Part shown: piece by piece, positions 24,592-33,302 of the stretch | How positions within the stretch are numbered: position 1 is the stretch's first letter | How the letters are laid out: every line of letters begins with the position of its first letter | Source: Caldicellulosiruptor acetigenus | GTDB taxonomy: Bacteria > Bacillota > Thermoanaerobacteria > Caldicellulosiruptorales > Caldicellulosiruptoraceae | Assembly: GCF_026914305.1 (NCBI RefSeq) | Contig: NZ_CP113866.1 | Span: forward strand, 752,183 to 816,182 | Length of the DNA stretch: 64,000 bases | Reading direction: 5' to 3' | Program-made: the position numbers and the translations under genes | The notes under the pieces: generated by a model | Told to the model about the DNA's origin: nothing | The model's database searches: none | The model's input: the letters and a program-made list of their open reading frames with translations, nothing else

Positions 24592-24978
24592 GATGAGGAA
24601 GACGTGGGCGATTGTATTGGTGTTATCTTTGGTATATTGAGTGTGACTTTAACTGTGAGTGGAAGTTTAGGGCAGTTAGTGACTGCCACTACTGCTTCTA
24701 GTAATACAGGAGGTTACATTACTGCCAACGATTTTGTCATAAAGCTTTTGCAGGGTGCTAAGATTCGAGCAGATAACGACGACTATTGGGAAAAAACTGA
24801 CAAGATGGGTTTGATACCATCGGAAGTTAAAAAGGACAACCCGTTGCTCCGCGCACAGGCAAGCTATATTTTTATTTTAACTCTCGTAAAGAAATATTTG
24901 AAAAAGATTGGAAAGTATTTTATAATCAAACTAAAGTGGTTAGTAGAGTTTCCAAAGGCAAGAAAAAAGGGGGATTAA
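24592..24978 (+). pseudogene. Truncated SLH-like surface-protein gene, relic of the 28416 type
   Basis: ATG 24592 (after GTGGTGAG) starts a signal peptide, MRKTWAIVLVLSLVY, and then stops. The neighbouring frame carries on with LSVTLTVSGSLGQL, then GGYITANDFVIKLLQGAKI and MGLIPSEVKKDNPLLRAQAS. It parallels the N-terminus of the protein at 28416 nearly residue for residue. After the SLH-like unit it ends in unrelated codons. From 24979 to 25240 I see only a 33-codon open frame (GTG 24980) and an AT-rich run. Confidence 0.65.
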
Positions 24979-25239
24979 AGTGATAAAGACAGAAATAGAT
25001 AATAAATTAAAGCAAATAATTCTAACATTGAAAGAATTTATATGCAATGTTCAGAGCATTACCGACAAAGACAAACGGTAAAATGTCAAGGGGGTTTTTT
25101 AAATAATTTTTTTAAATAATTAGGCTAAAAAAGGCAATAGAATACCGAGCCGCTCAGCCTGGAAAAATTTAACTGGCAGCTTGTTTTGAGAAGATTATTA
25201 AATTAAGAAAATGGGATTAACTAAGTATTGTAAACATCA

Positions 25240-26470
25240 CCTCTTTCTTGATATATTTGACCAAGGCTAGAGCATTGCAAAGATCAGAGGAATTAATCGT
25301 CTTGCGGTAAGGACAAGGGCACGTTTATGCTGATGACAGGTCAACCTCTGAGAGCTTCTTGTTGTAGAAGGCTTTATAACGGACTGTGTGCTACAGCACA
25401 CAGTTAGCAGCCTCAACAAGATAGTATTCTGAGAATATTGGTTACCACACTTAGCTAATGAGGTTTCCTGGGCATTGAAATTGCCTGATTGGTATTGAGT
25501 CCAAACAAGGCCGGAGTATTTAGCTAAAGCAGCTTCATTTTTGAAGCGCTTGATATCACCGATTTCAGCGCAGATAGCAGCTGCAAGAACATCTCCTATG
25601 CCAGGGGATGGTGGTCAAGGTTTGGGAGAAAGCTTTAAGAAGTTTTGAGATTTCTTTGTCGAGTTTTTTAAGTTGTTCTTGCATAAATCTAATATTTTCA
25701 AGAGTCATAGACAAAGCTAAGGCATTTGCCTCAGCCAACAGAGGATGTAATCTGTATGAACGATTAGCAGCGGTTTTAAGTATTTCAGCGATTTTATTGA
25801 CATCTGATAATCTGTTGTTGCCGTTGTCAGATACAAATTTAATTAAATCTTCTAAAGACATGGAAGCAATGTCATCTGGGGTGAAGTTTTCGATGATAGC
25901 GCAAGATGCCTTACCGAAGATATCAGAAAATGGACAGTCTTGAGAGTAAGTGGAGAATTTAAGGTATATGAGATTGAGAGCTCTGTTTTTTTCGCGAGTT
26001 AGATTATGAACAAGGTGGTAGCGCATTCTGGTAAGGCGTTGTAGCGCAGCATATTTAAAATCAGGCAAAGGTGTTGGATTCAGCTTACTGAACCTAACGC
26101 ATTCAGCGATGATAATTGCATCGATGCTATCTGTTTTAGGCAAGAAAGTGTAGATTTTTTTAAAGCCTTTGACTATGCTTGGGTTGAGAACATAAAAAGT
26201 TGGTTTATATGGCAGCAGTTCAGATGAAGAAGCAAGATACAAGTGCAGATGCCAAGCGTAATGTGAAGTTGCTTCCATGCCAAACTTAATACAGGATAGA
26301 TTATACTGGCTGAGGCAATCAATAACTCTTTTGATTAATTCGTTAGCGCCTTCTTGATCGTTAGGCAAGGAAAAAGGTTTTTTAATCAAGTGATTTCCGG
26401 CATCATCGATGAAGAAGATAGAATTTGACTGACTACTGATATCAATGCCCACGATTAAAGTATTTGGCAA
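25240..26470 (-). pseudogene. IS110-family DEDD recombinase, frameshifted
   Basis: TTG 26470 lies behind an AGGAGGT site. The N-terminal RuvC-like DEDD domain is intact: LIVGIDISSQSNSIFF, IKFGMEATSHYAW and LPKTDSIDAIIIAE. After SQTLTTIP an extra C shifts the frame. The correct frame then reads GIGDVLAAAICAEIGDI and FKNEAALAKYSGLVWTQ, the C-terminal Tnp_20 domain, with further damage nearer the end. The family needs a serine in that domain, so the encoded protein is probably inactive as it stands. Confidence 0.8.
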
Positions 26471-26530
26471 TTTGAAGACCTCCTTTTTGCAAGTAGTGGT
26501 AAGAAAAAGTATTAAGCCCTTTATCCCTGG

Positions 26531-26666
26531 GGATTACACGTAATGCAGCCTCGCCGATATTAGAGCTACTTGAGCAGTTTACAGGGTGCACACATCTGAC
26601 ATGCTCAAATCAGATGTGGTAAACTGCCAGTGCACAGCAAACGAGTAAACATTACTCATGTAATCC
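26531..26666 (-). ncRNA. Candidate bridge RNA of the IS110 element
   Basis: Directly upstream of the transposase, a 136-base segment folds into a nested structure. GGATTACA (26531-26538) faces TGTAATCC (26659-26666), and GTAATG faces CATTAC. Inside lies a hairpin with perfect 9-bp arms (26574-26582 with 26619-26627) and a second perfect 9-bp helix (26591-26599 with 26610-26618). The two are separated by a one-sided internal loop. From recent work, IS110 recombinases use a noncoding 'bridge' RNA from this position to choose donor and target DNA. The match is positional and structural only. Confidence 0.5.
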
Positions 26667-26895
26667 TTTGGGGTTCAGTCTTTCTCAAGCTGTGGCGTGC
26701 AGATATCAAAGCACGTCCAGCAGGAGGTGGTCAAAAAATATCCAAATAAACTAAATCAGGCTTAAACTTTTTCTGATATTAGTTTACCAGAGATAAAGGG
26801 CAAATTTAAACTGTAGCAGTCAATTTTAATATTCAATTTTTTGAGAAGTGAGTGTTTTAAGAAAAGCTTTGTTATCAAGGTCAGTTTCCAGTAAT

Positions 26896-26926
26896 CAATT
26901 GGTACTAATAATTTAATGTACCAATT
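26896..26926. promoter_or_regulatory. Inverted repeat upstream of the DruA-like gene
   Basis: AATTGGTAC is mirrored by GTACCAATT across a ~12-base AT-rich loop. It may be an operator or a hairpin in the leader. No typical T run follows. Confidence 0.4.
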
Positions 26927-26971
26927 GAGATATGAAGTTTTAAGTGATTTGATAATCATATTATACGAGAG

Positions 26972-28072
26972 ATGTATAGCAAAGAAATATATAGAAGGAT
27001 ACATATAAAAGCCAGGAACCAAGAAATAATAAAACATTCTGATTTTATCATGAAAAAGGGTAGAAAGATTGTTGAAAACTACTTTGCTGATGGACATGAA
27101 CTGGATGTCAGAAAAATAAAACCTGTACTGTATACTGCAGAGGATGGGGAGATGTATGAAATATTTAAGACTACACGTTTTGTGTGGAGCTTGCCATACA
27201 CCAGTGGCTACGGCAGACGTTTGAGATTTGTGGTAATGGACGACTACCATAAGAAGATAATAGGAATACTTGGTCTGCATTCGCCTGTTCTTGGTTTAAA
27301 ACCTAGGAATGAATGGCTGGGACTCAGGGGAAAAGACAAAACAACTGCCTTGAATCAAACCATGGATATTTACACCCTTGGGGCTGTTCCACCATACAGT
27401 TTTTTGCTTGGTGGAAAACTAATGGCAATGACAGCGGTAACCAATGAGGTTCGTGAAGCTTACAAGAGAAAATACAAAGGAAAAACCACGATAATTAATG
27501 GGGAATATATAAACGGCGAGCTGGTACTGCTGACCACCACCTCAGCATTTGGAAGGAGTTCATTATACAATAGAGTGAAGTACAAAGATAGATATGTTTG
27601 TTTTTCTGTGGGGTACACTACAGGACTTGGAGTAAGCCATATTCCAGATGCTGTGTTTCATGAAATCAAAGAGTACTTATTAGACAAGGGAATAGAAGTA
27701 AAAAGTGGGTATGGCAATGGACCGAACTACAAGTTTCGGCTAATCAATGCATTTTTAAAAGAAGCTAGTAAAGTTTTAAACCTGAAAGAGATACTAGAGG
27801 TTGACACGCTAAAAGATGTGATAAGGCATGGAATACCAAGGCAGGTGTATGTTTTTCCTCTGGCTGAAAATATAAGAGAGTACTTGCATGGAGTTGATGA
27901 TAAACCAAAATATTTTGACTATCCTTTCGAGCAGTTAGCTCAGTATTGGTACGAACGCTATTTAATACCCAGAAGTACAAGGAATACTGAATGGTTGGAG
28001 TGGAAGAAAGAGAAAATTATTGAGGAATGGAAAGAGATTTTGGGGGCAACTACCACCGGACTATTAAGATGA
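26972..28072 (+). CDS. DruA-family protein (DUF4338), stand-alone
   Basis: 366 residues from ATG 26972; the ribosome site is weak. KKIIGILGLHSPVLGLKPRN, WLGLRGKDKTTALNQTMD and TTSAFGRSSLYNRV followed by VGYTTGLGVSHIP fit DUF4338, the domain of DruA. In the Druantia anti-phage system DruA works with the helicase DruE and other Dru proteins. No druE or other partner lies nearby. Stand-alone DUF4338 genes are common and are sometimes transposon-related. The frame is intact. Confidence 0.7.
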   Translation: MYSKEIYRRIHIKARNQEIIKHSDFIMKKGRKIVENYFADGHELDVRKIKPVLYTAEDGEMYEIFKTTRFVWSLPYTSGYGRRLRFVVMDDYHKKIIGILGLHSPVLGLKPRNEWLGLRGKDKTTALNQTMDIYTLGAVPPYSFLLGGKLMAMTAVTNEVREAYKRKYKGKTTIINGEYINGELVLLTTTSAFGRSSLYNRVKYKDRYVCFSVGYTTGLGVSHIPDAVFHEIKEYLLDKGIEVKSGYGNGPNYKFRLINAFLKEASKVLNLKEILEVDTLKDVIRHGIPRQVYVFPLAENIREYLHGVDDKPKYFDYPFEQLAQYWYERYLIPRSTRNTEWLEWKKEKIIEEWKEILGATTTGLLR

Positions 28073-28077
28073 TGAGA

Positions 28078-28250
28078 GTCTAAAACTGCTGGCAGGAGAA
28101 GATATTTTGCTAGGCGGTTGCATGCTACAATGGATGGGGTTCAAAAATTCCAGAAAAAAAGACCTTGACAGGGAATGTAAAGGTGTGCTATATATATAAG
28201 TAAGCCGTACTATGTCCAAAAGGTTGTTAATACAAAAAGTTCATTTTCAA
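28078..28250 (+). repeat. R2 noncoding repeat with promoter, copy 2
   Basis: Contains AACTGCTGGCAGGAGAAG, AAATTCCAGAAAAAAAGACC, the promoter, and AAGTAAGCCGTACTATGTCC with AAAAGGTTGTTAATAC, in the same order as at 24236. No gene lies between 28073 and 28416. Confidence 0.65.
28165..28194 (+). promoter_or_regulatory. Sigma-A-type promoter inside R2 copy 2
   Basis: TTGACA (28165-28170), 18-base spacer, TATATA (28189-28194), with TG before the -10 box. Probable promoter of a short RNA and, by readthrough, of the surface-protein genes. Confidence 0.65.
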
Positions 28251-28281
28251 AATATTTCCATAGAACAGTAGAAAGGACAAG

Positions 28282-28316
28282 CCGCAGGTTTTAATCACCT
28301 GCGGTTTTATTTTTTT
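28282..28316 (+). terminator. Terminator or attenuator before the surface-protein genes
   Basis: CCGCAGGT (28282-28289) pairs with ACCTGCGG (28297-28304), followed by TTTTATTTTTTT. It sits about 90 bases after the promoter and 100 before the gene at 28416, the same arrangement as at 24472. Confidence 0.75.
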
Positions 28317-28415
28317 GGGGGAAAAAATTTTTTAAAAAAAGTGTTGAAAATTTTGGGGGTAGAGGGTATTAATTAAATTGAGAGAAAAAATAAGCTTGAA
28401 GGGGTGTGATAGATA

Positions 28416-30161
28416 ATGAACATACGCAAATCGATAGTATTTGCTTTAGTGATTGCGTTTATGATGAGTATTGTGCTGACTGGGAGTGGGGTTTTAACAC
28501 AGCAGGCGACTGCGACAACAGCAGGCACAACAGCAACTGCTCAAACAGGTGGTTATGTCAAGGCAGGGGATTTTGTAACACAACTTTTGCAAGGTGCCAA
28601 AATTTCGGTAGACAATGGCGACTACTGGGGGAAAGCTGTGAAGATGGGTATAATTCCGGCTGAGGTTAAGAAGGATAGGACATTGACAAGGGCACAGGCA
28701 GCGTACATTGTGTGGAAGTTCATAAATGCAGTGCCAGAGCTCAAGGACAAGAATATACCGGTCAAAGTTGAGGTTCTCTCACCAGTAGATTACACGCTTT
28801 GGTCAAGAGGTGAACTTGGTGCAAACTTCAGAGGTGCGTATGTGCCATGGTACAGAGCAACTGGTTGGACAAGTGATAAACCAATTTACACAAGCGCTTA
28901 CAGGGTAATAAGGACATACAACATTGTAGTAATTGACAAATACTATAAGGATGGTACAGTCAAAACGGTACACGTGTGGGACAGACTCAGAGATTATGAC
29001 CCGGCAAAGGACTGGGCAAAACTGTTGCAGAAGTTTATGAAAGAGCAGCCAAGCAAGGTTAAGTTTGATTTTCCACAGGATAGGATGAAAGCTTTAGTAT
29101 GGAAAAATACACCATCGTCGTATACTGGTTGGAATGAACTACCTGAAAAAAAACAACTTTATACATTGTATAGGTTGAAGCCGGGTGATCGATACTACAC
29201 CAAAGAACAAGATGGGCAGTATTACTTTTGGACAATGTACAAGACATCAAGCGGTGACGTTAAGTATGGAGCGGTCATTCTGGACTTCCTACAATTTGGC
29301 AAGTATAAGAGCAAAAATCCGGAAGATTGGAACTTAACGGCAGAACTTAACCCGATATTCAATGAATCGCTCAACCGCTGGTTGATGAGCTTGCCAAGGC
29401 AATATCCACTTGACTATACACGGTTCAAATACATTTGTGTGGATTTCAACTCTGTACCGAAACTTTACCAGGAAGCACTGCTGAGACTTGCAGACCTTGG
29501 TATAGTCACTCCAGATGTGAATATTGATAAGAATGTGTTCAAGACAAAGTTTGTGGATATAGCGTCTTACAATTTAAAAAACGCCAAACCAAAGGTTACA
29601 ACACCAGACATCAGATTCAATGCAGGTAGGGTACTAACACAGAAAGAAGCTTCCGAGATGATAGCAAGAGTATTTGATGAATCAAGAAGAAAAGTAGTTG
29701 ATGAGATGACATTTGATTACAGCAAGGAAAAGAATCCTGAAACAGTAGACAAGTATGGTAACACATTATACGATAGCTTTGGAAATCCTGATATGACAAC
29801 AGAACTTTTGATGTTCCAGCATAGTGGTACATCAATAACACTCAGGGTTGATGAATTGTGGCAACTGTTCTATGCACAGTATTTAATGGAGAAGTATCCT
29901 GATGCACCGATGCTCTTTACAAATGCATATTACACTAACCCGAATTATTTAAAATCACCTGAAAAGAGATGGTACAAATTGCATGTTGGATTTGGATATT
30001 TAGACGATTTACCTTACTTAGGAACTACTGCACAATACCAACCTGGAAGTGTTCCAATACCCTTGATTAATGGTGTAGCTCTATCAAAGCAGGCTGAAGA
30101 CTTGTTAGTAAAGAAAAAAGATATTTCCGGATATTATAGTCAAAACAATACCAAGAGGTGA
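28416..30161 (+). CDS. Secreted surface protein with SLH-like regions
   Basis: 581 residues from ATG 28416 behind GAAGGGGTG. It has a signal peptide (MNIRKSIVFALVIAFMMSIV, then LTGSGV). Residues about 45-105, GGYVKAGDFVTQLLQGAKI to RTLTRAQAAYIVWKF, look like an SLH unit ending in the TRAQAA motif. A second SLH-like region lies near residues 345-420 (ALLRLADLGIVTPDV, VLTQKEASEMIARVF). SLH domains anchor proteins to secondary cell-wall polymer. The rest is not recognised. The next gene starts seven bases after the stop, so the two are co-transcribed. Confidence 0.65.
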   Translation: MNIRKSIVFALVIAFMMSIVLTGSGVLTQQATATTAGTTATAQTGGYVKAGDFVTQLLQGAKISVDNGDYWGKAVKMGIIPAEVKKDRTLTRAQAAYIVWKFINAVPELKDKNIPVKVEVLSPVDYTLWSRGELGANFRGAYVPWYRATGWTSDKPIYTSAYRVIRTYNIVVIDKYYKDGTVKTVHVWDRLRDYDPAKDWAKLLQKFMKEQPSKVKFDFPQDRMKALVWKNTPSSYTGWNELPEKKQLYTLYRLKPGDRYYTKEQDGQYYFWTMYKTSSGDVKYGAVILDFLQFGKYKSKNPEDWNLTAELNPIFNESLNRWLMSLPRQYPLDYTRFKYICVDFNSVPKLYQEALLRLADLGIVTPDVNIDKNVFKTKFVDIASYNLKNAKPKVTTPDIRFNAGRVLTQKEASEMIARVFDESRRKVVDEMTFDYSKEKNPETVDKYGNTLYDSFGNPDMTTELLMFQHSGTSITLRVDELWQLFYAQYLMEKYPDAPMLFTNAYYTNPNYLKSPEKRWYKLHVGFGYLDDLPYLGTTAQYQPGSVPIPLINGVALSKQAEDLLVKKKDISGYYSQNNTKR

Positions 30162-30167
30162 TACAAG

Positions 30168-32735
30168 GTGATTAAAAATAGAATATCAGGGAGCAAGGGA
30201 TTGAAGAGATCTCTTGCTCTCTTTTTATCTCTTGTTTTTCTACTGGAATTTGTGTTGCAGGTAGTACCAGTTCAAAAAGCTTTTGCAATAGACTATAGCG
30301 CAATCAGTAACAACTACTATGAAGGCGGATTTGATGAATATAAAGGTGTAACACGTTATGATATTAAGAGAGATATGGGATTCCCATATTCTTTCTTTAA
30401 CAGAGAAACACTTACCACCTATGATCTCAATGTTGAGTTAGCGATAGACTACAGGATGGCGGTGTATGGGCTGCCGACAGATGTTGTTGCTGGACCAAAT
30501 AACGATAAGCAGAGTTGGGTAGAATCGAATCAGGGTTACTGGTTTATTGATTCTGACGGCAAAATAGTAACGGTAAGCAATCCTAGCAATCCACCTGCGA
30601 ATGTTAAGCGTGTTATTTTCAAGTACATGGGCTTTGATGCTAATGGTATTCCTGTTAAAGATCCTTATTGGCCGGATGATGAAGATTTGCAGTGGAGTGA
30701 CCTGACAAAAGAGAATATCCGAGCAATAAGTGACTCACAGGTAAAGTCAAAATATGGTGATTTGCTACAACAAAATGTTCTCAAACAGATTAAGGATTCA
30801 AGGACATTGCAAACGATATTCAACCAAATTATCAACGGTTTGTATACACTCAGGAATTACAGTACAAGTCCAACGATCAACGGGAGATATTCTTTTGAAC
30901 TTGTAAAGAAACTTGGTTTTTTGAATTCAGGCAATTATACTAACTATGTAGTTCTTGTAGGAACACCACAGGAATTATATACCCAAGCATACTTTTTCTT
31001 TCTCAATCCAAGGACAAAACAAGTTAAGGCAGTAAGATTTACTGGTCCTATAGGTAAATTTTTACCTATACAATTTCCTGATAATCCAGAAGCAAGCGAC
31101 GTTCAGACAACAGCAGCAGTAGTGAAAGAAGTAAAAGGAATAACCAAAGATGGAGACGTCATAGACCTTCCAGTAGTCAATGGTAAGTACTGGGTAGATG
31201 CTGGTAAAGTGGAATATATCAAAGTAACATTTACTGTAAATGGTAAGTTTTATGACGCACATCAAATTCTAAAAAGTAGCAATTCATTGGGTTGGTGGTA
31301 TACACGTGATGATGTAACAAAATGGATGACTGTTGCGAACTATTTGAAGTTGTCATATTCTCAAAATGGTCAAACTGTAACAAAAGATTTGACGAACGAA
31401 TATCTCTATTTTGGTGGAATCTACACAGGTGAAGACAAGTATAAGTCAACACAGAAAGTTAATCTTACAGATTTGAACACAGCTTACTGGGAAGATGATT
31501 GGTTAGACCATGACAATGGAGACATATACCTTCCCACAACTGAATTAAAGCTTGGTACCAACACATTATCGTTTTCAGGCAAGGTAAGGGTGTTTTTCAA
31601 TGCTGGTTATCACACAGACGCTGTTAACTCTAAAAGTGTGAGTGTACAGTTTTTGGTAACTGGTTTGCCAAAACCAACAGTTCAGGCAACAGTAAAACCT
31701 CAGGAGACCACAATTGCAAAGTATAACGGGCAGTACTACCTGAGCGGAGAGGTTATGAGTTCTACCATTTTACAGGAAAAGGTAGGAGCAACTGCAAGCG
31801 TTGATACCAGCCAGCTCTTCCCAGGGGTTAAGATAAAGCTATGGGAGTTCAAAGTATACAAGAAGCGATACGACCCTACACAAAAGCAATATGTGCCAGT
31901 AGAGGTTAAGAATTTCACAATAGATGCTACAAATCCGAATGTAACACCGAATGTAACGTTGTCTGCTGACGGGGGCACATGTACTTTTGACCCTGCTTCT
32001 GACAAAGCAGTATTCAATGAAGACGTATCCAAGATATCGGTAGGCAGCACATATACACCGGCGTACTATGTGGATGCAAGGTACCAGACAGACGATGGTA
32101 GATGGTCTGATTGGGCAAGCACATATACATCCGCAAAGATATCGGTTGTAGAGCCATTGCAGATAACCAAAACAGTAGACCCAAAGGCAATTTTCATCGG
32201 CGATACGGCAACATTTACTATTACCGTAAAGAACCTGATAGACAAACCAATACCGAATGTCAGGGTATATGATGCTTTGACGTTCAAGACATCCAAAGGA
32301 CAACCAACATCAATGATGGTTGTGACTGTGACTAATCGAAGTCCGGGGTATACACCTACTGATTCAGTAAGCGGAGTGTGGGATATAGGCACTATTGAAG
32401 GCAATGGGACTGTTACCTTGACAATGGAAGTTAAAGGTCGAATAACTGGTTATGCAACAAACACAGCAAAGATAATGGGTACAAATCAGCAAGCTTCTGC
32501 TACACTGCAGGTTGTATCTCCTGAACGTGGTATGCTGTCAATCACGAAGGCAGTAGACAAACCAGAGATTTTTATAGGACAGACAGCGACGTTCAAGATA
32601 ACTGTCAAGAACACAAGTGTAGTAGATGTTAAAGGACCTGTTGTAATTACGGATACGCTTTTGCCACCAAATGGTGCGGCAAATACGCTGACAATAACAA
32701 GTGTAAGAGCGAGCAGGTGTAATAAAATGATGTAG
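30168..32735 (+). CDS. Large surface protein with DUF11 repeats, truncated C-terminus
   Basis: 855 residues from GTG 30168. It has a long signal peptide (LALFLSLVFLLEFVLQVV, cut near AFA). The middle is unrecognised extracellular beta sequence. The C-terminal 200 residues hold two DUF11-type units: LQITKTVDPKAIFIGDTATF, then LSITKAVDKPEIFIGQTATF. The second unit is cut short and ends in SVRASRCNKMM, which does not belong to the fold. The original gene was probably longer and has lost its 3' part by deletion. It pairs with the SLH-like gene upstream. Confidence 0.65.
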   Translation: MIKNRISGSKGLKRSLALFLSLVFLLEFVLQVVPVQKAFAIDYSAISNNYYEGGFDEYKGVTRYDIKRDMGFPYSFFNRETLTTYDLNVELAIDYRMAVYGLPTDVVAGPNNDKQSWVESNQGYWFIDSDGKIVTVSNPSNPPANVKRVIFKYMGFDANGIPVKDPYWPDDEDLQWSDLTKENIRAISDSQVKSKYGDLLQQNVLKQIKDSRTLQTIFNQIINGLYTLRNYSTSPTINGRYSFELVKKLGFLNSGNYTNYVVLVGTPQELYTQAYFFFLNPRTKQVKAVRFTGPIGKFLPIQFPDNPEASDVQTTAAVVKEVKGITKDGDVIDLPVVNGKYWVDAGKVEYIKVTFTVNGKFYDAHQILKSSNSLGWWYTRDDVTKWMTVANYLKLSYSQNGQTVTKDLTNEYLYFGGIYTGEDKYKSTQKVNLTDLNTAYWEDDWLDHDNGDIYLPTTELKLGTNTLSFSGKVRVFFNAGYHTDAVNSKSVSVQFLVTGLPKPTVQATVKPQETTIAKYNGQYYLSGEVMSSTILQEKVGATASVDTSQLFPGVKIKLWEFKVYKKRYDPTQKQYVPVEVKNFTIDATNPNVTPNVTLSADGGTCTFDPASDKAVFNEDVSKISVGSTYTPAYYVDARYQTDDGRWSDWASTYTSAKISVVEPLQITKTVDPKAIFIGDTATFTITVKNLIDKPIPNVRVYDALTFKTSKGQPTSMMVVTVTNRSPGYTPTDSVSGVWDIGTIEGNGTVTLTMEVKGRITGYATNTAKIMGTNQQASATLQVVSPERGMLSITKAVDKPEIFIGQTATFKITVKNTSVVDVKGPVVITDTLLPPNGAANTLTITSVRASRCNKMM

Positions 32736-32837
32736 TGACAAATTGCACACTATTTTTTGTTAAATCTAGTCTTCCCAAGCTTTTTGAGCTACAAGCTGAC
32801 AAAGTCAAGAAAAATCCCAGCAGGAGTGGTAAATAAA

Positions 32838-33233
32838 ATGGGGTATATAAACTTCAACCTAAAAGAGACGCTTAAGATTATTGTCAGAACCAGCCAAGTT
32901 CCCGAAGTTGTAAAGGGGATATATGTGAACAAGAGGAATATAACAGTTGTTGTAAAACCAGCCGCTATTTTGCCTGAGGTAAAACTGAACTTCACTGTAA
33001 AGGCTGAGGATAAGAAGATTCAGGTTATTTTTAATGAAAGCCAATCCACAATTGTGTATGGTTTTTTGAAGATGGGTTCAGGTCTGGAAAAAACAAAAGG
33101 TGTATATCTTTTGAAGGATAGGATTGTGGTTGACTTAGAGGAATATATATCTGAGAGCGTAAAAGGTATGAAATTTAGCAAACTTGATATAGATGAAGAG
33201 GGGAATATAGAAATAGAGTTCGGGATTGAGTAG
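32838..33233 (+). CDS. Hypothetical protein, 131 residues
   Basis: ATG 32838 is preferred because GCAGGAGTGG lies upstream; the longer frame from 32757 begins inside sequence left by the deleted surface gene. The product (MGYINFNLKETLKIIVRT, YGFLKMGSGLEKTKGVYLL) looks beta-rich and soluble, with no signal peptide. I do not recognise it. It faces the coiled-coil gene across a shared terminator. Confidence 0.55.
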   Translation: MGYINFNLKETLKIIVRTSQVPEVVKGIYVNKRNITVVVKPAAILPEVKLNFTVKAEDKKIQVIFNESQSTIVYGFLKMGSGLEKTKGVYLLKDRIVVDLEEYISESVKGMKFSKLDIDEEGNIEIEFGIE

Positions 33234-33263
33234 AGGAAAGATGAGAGTTTTATCCATATTAAA

Positions 33264-33302
33264 GGGGCTACAACCTCTCACTTAAGTGAGGTGGGTAGCC
33301 CC
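33264..33302. terminator. Bidirectional terminator
   Basis: GGGGCTA (33264-33270) pairs with TAGCCCC (33296-33302), with an inner CCTCACTTAAGTGAGG palindrome. It separates two convergent genes. The minus-strand gene's stop codon lies inside it. Confidence 0.7.

Larger units (their letters stand above)
25240..26760 (-). mobile_element. IS110-family insertion sequence relic
   Basis: Includes the broken transposase gene and the ~290-base noncoding stretch upstream of it. Exact ends are not visible, as IS110 elements lack clear terminal repeats, so both coordinates are estimates. Confidence 0.6.

Noticed and set aside
26762-27280. 172-codon minus-strand frame upstream of the DruA-like gene
   Set aside because: Most of it overlaps the DUF4338 coding region. 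The remaining hydrophobic-looking tail has no motif or ribosome site.
28406-28663. Alternative plus-strand frame over the start of the SLH-like gene
   Set aside because: Low-complexity Asn/Asp/Cys-rich translation, overlapping a better frame with ribosome site, signal peptide and SLH unit.
31839-32303. Long minus-strand open frames inside the DUF11 surface-protein gene
   Set aside because: They are shadows of a clear plus-strand coding sequence with signal peptide and domain motifs; no start signals.
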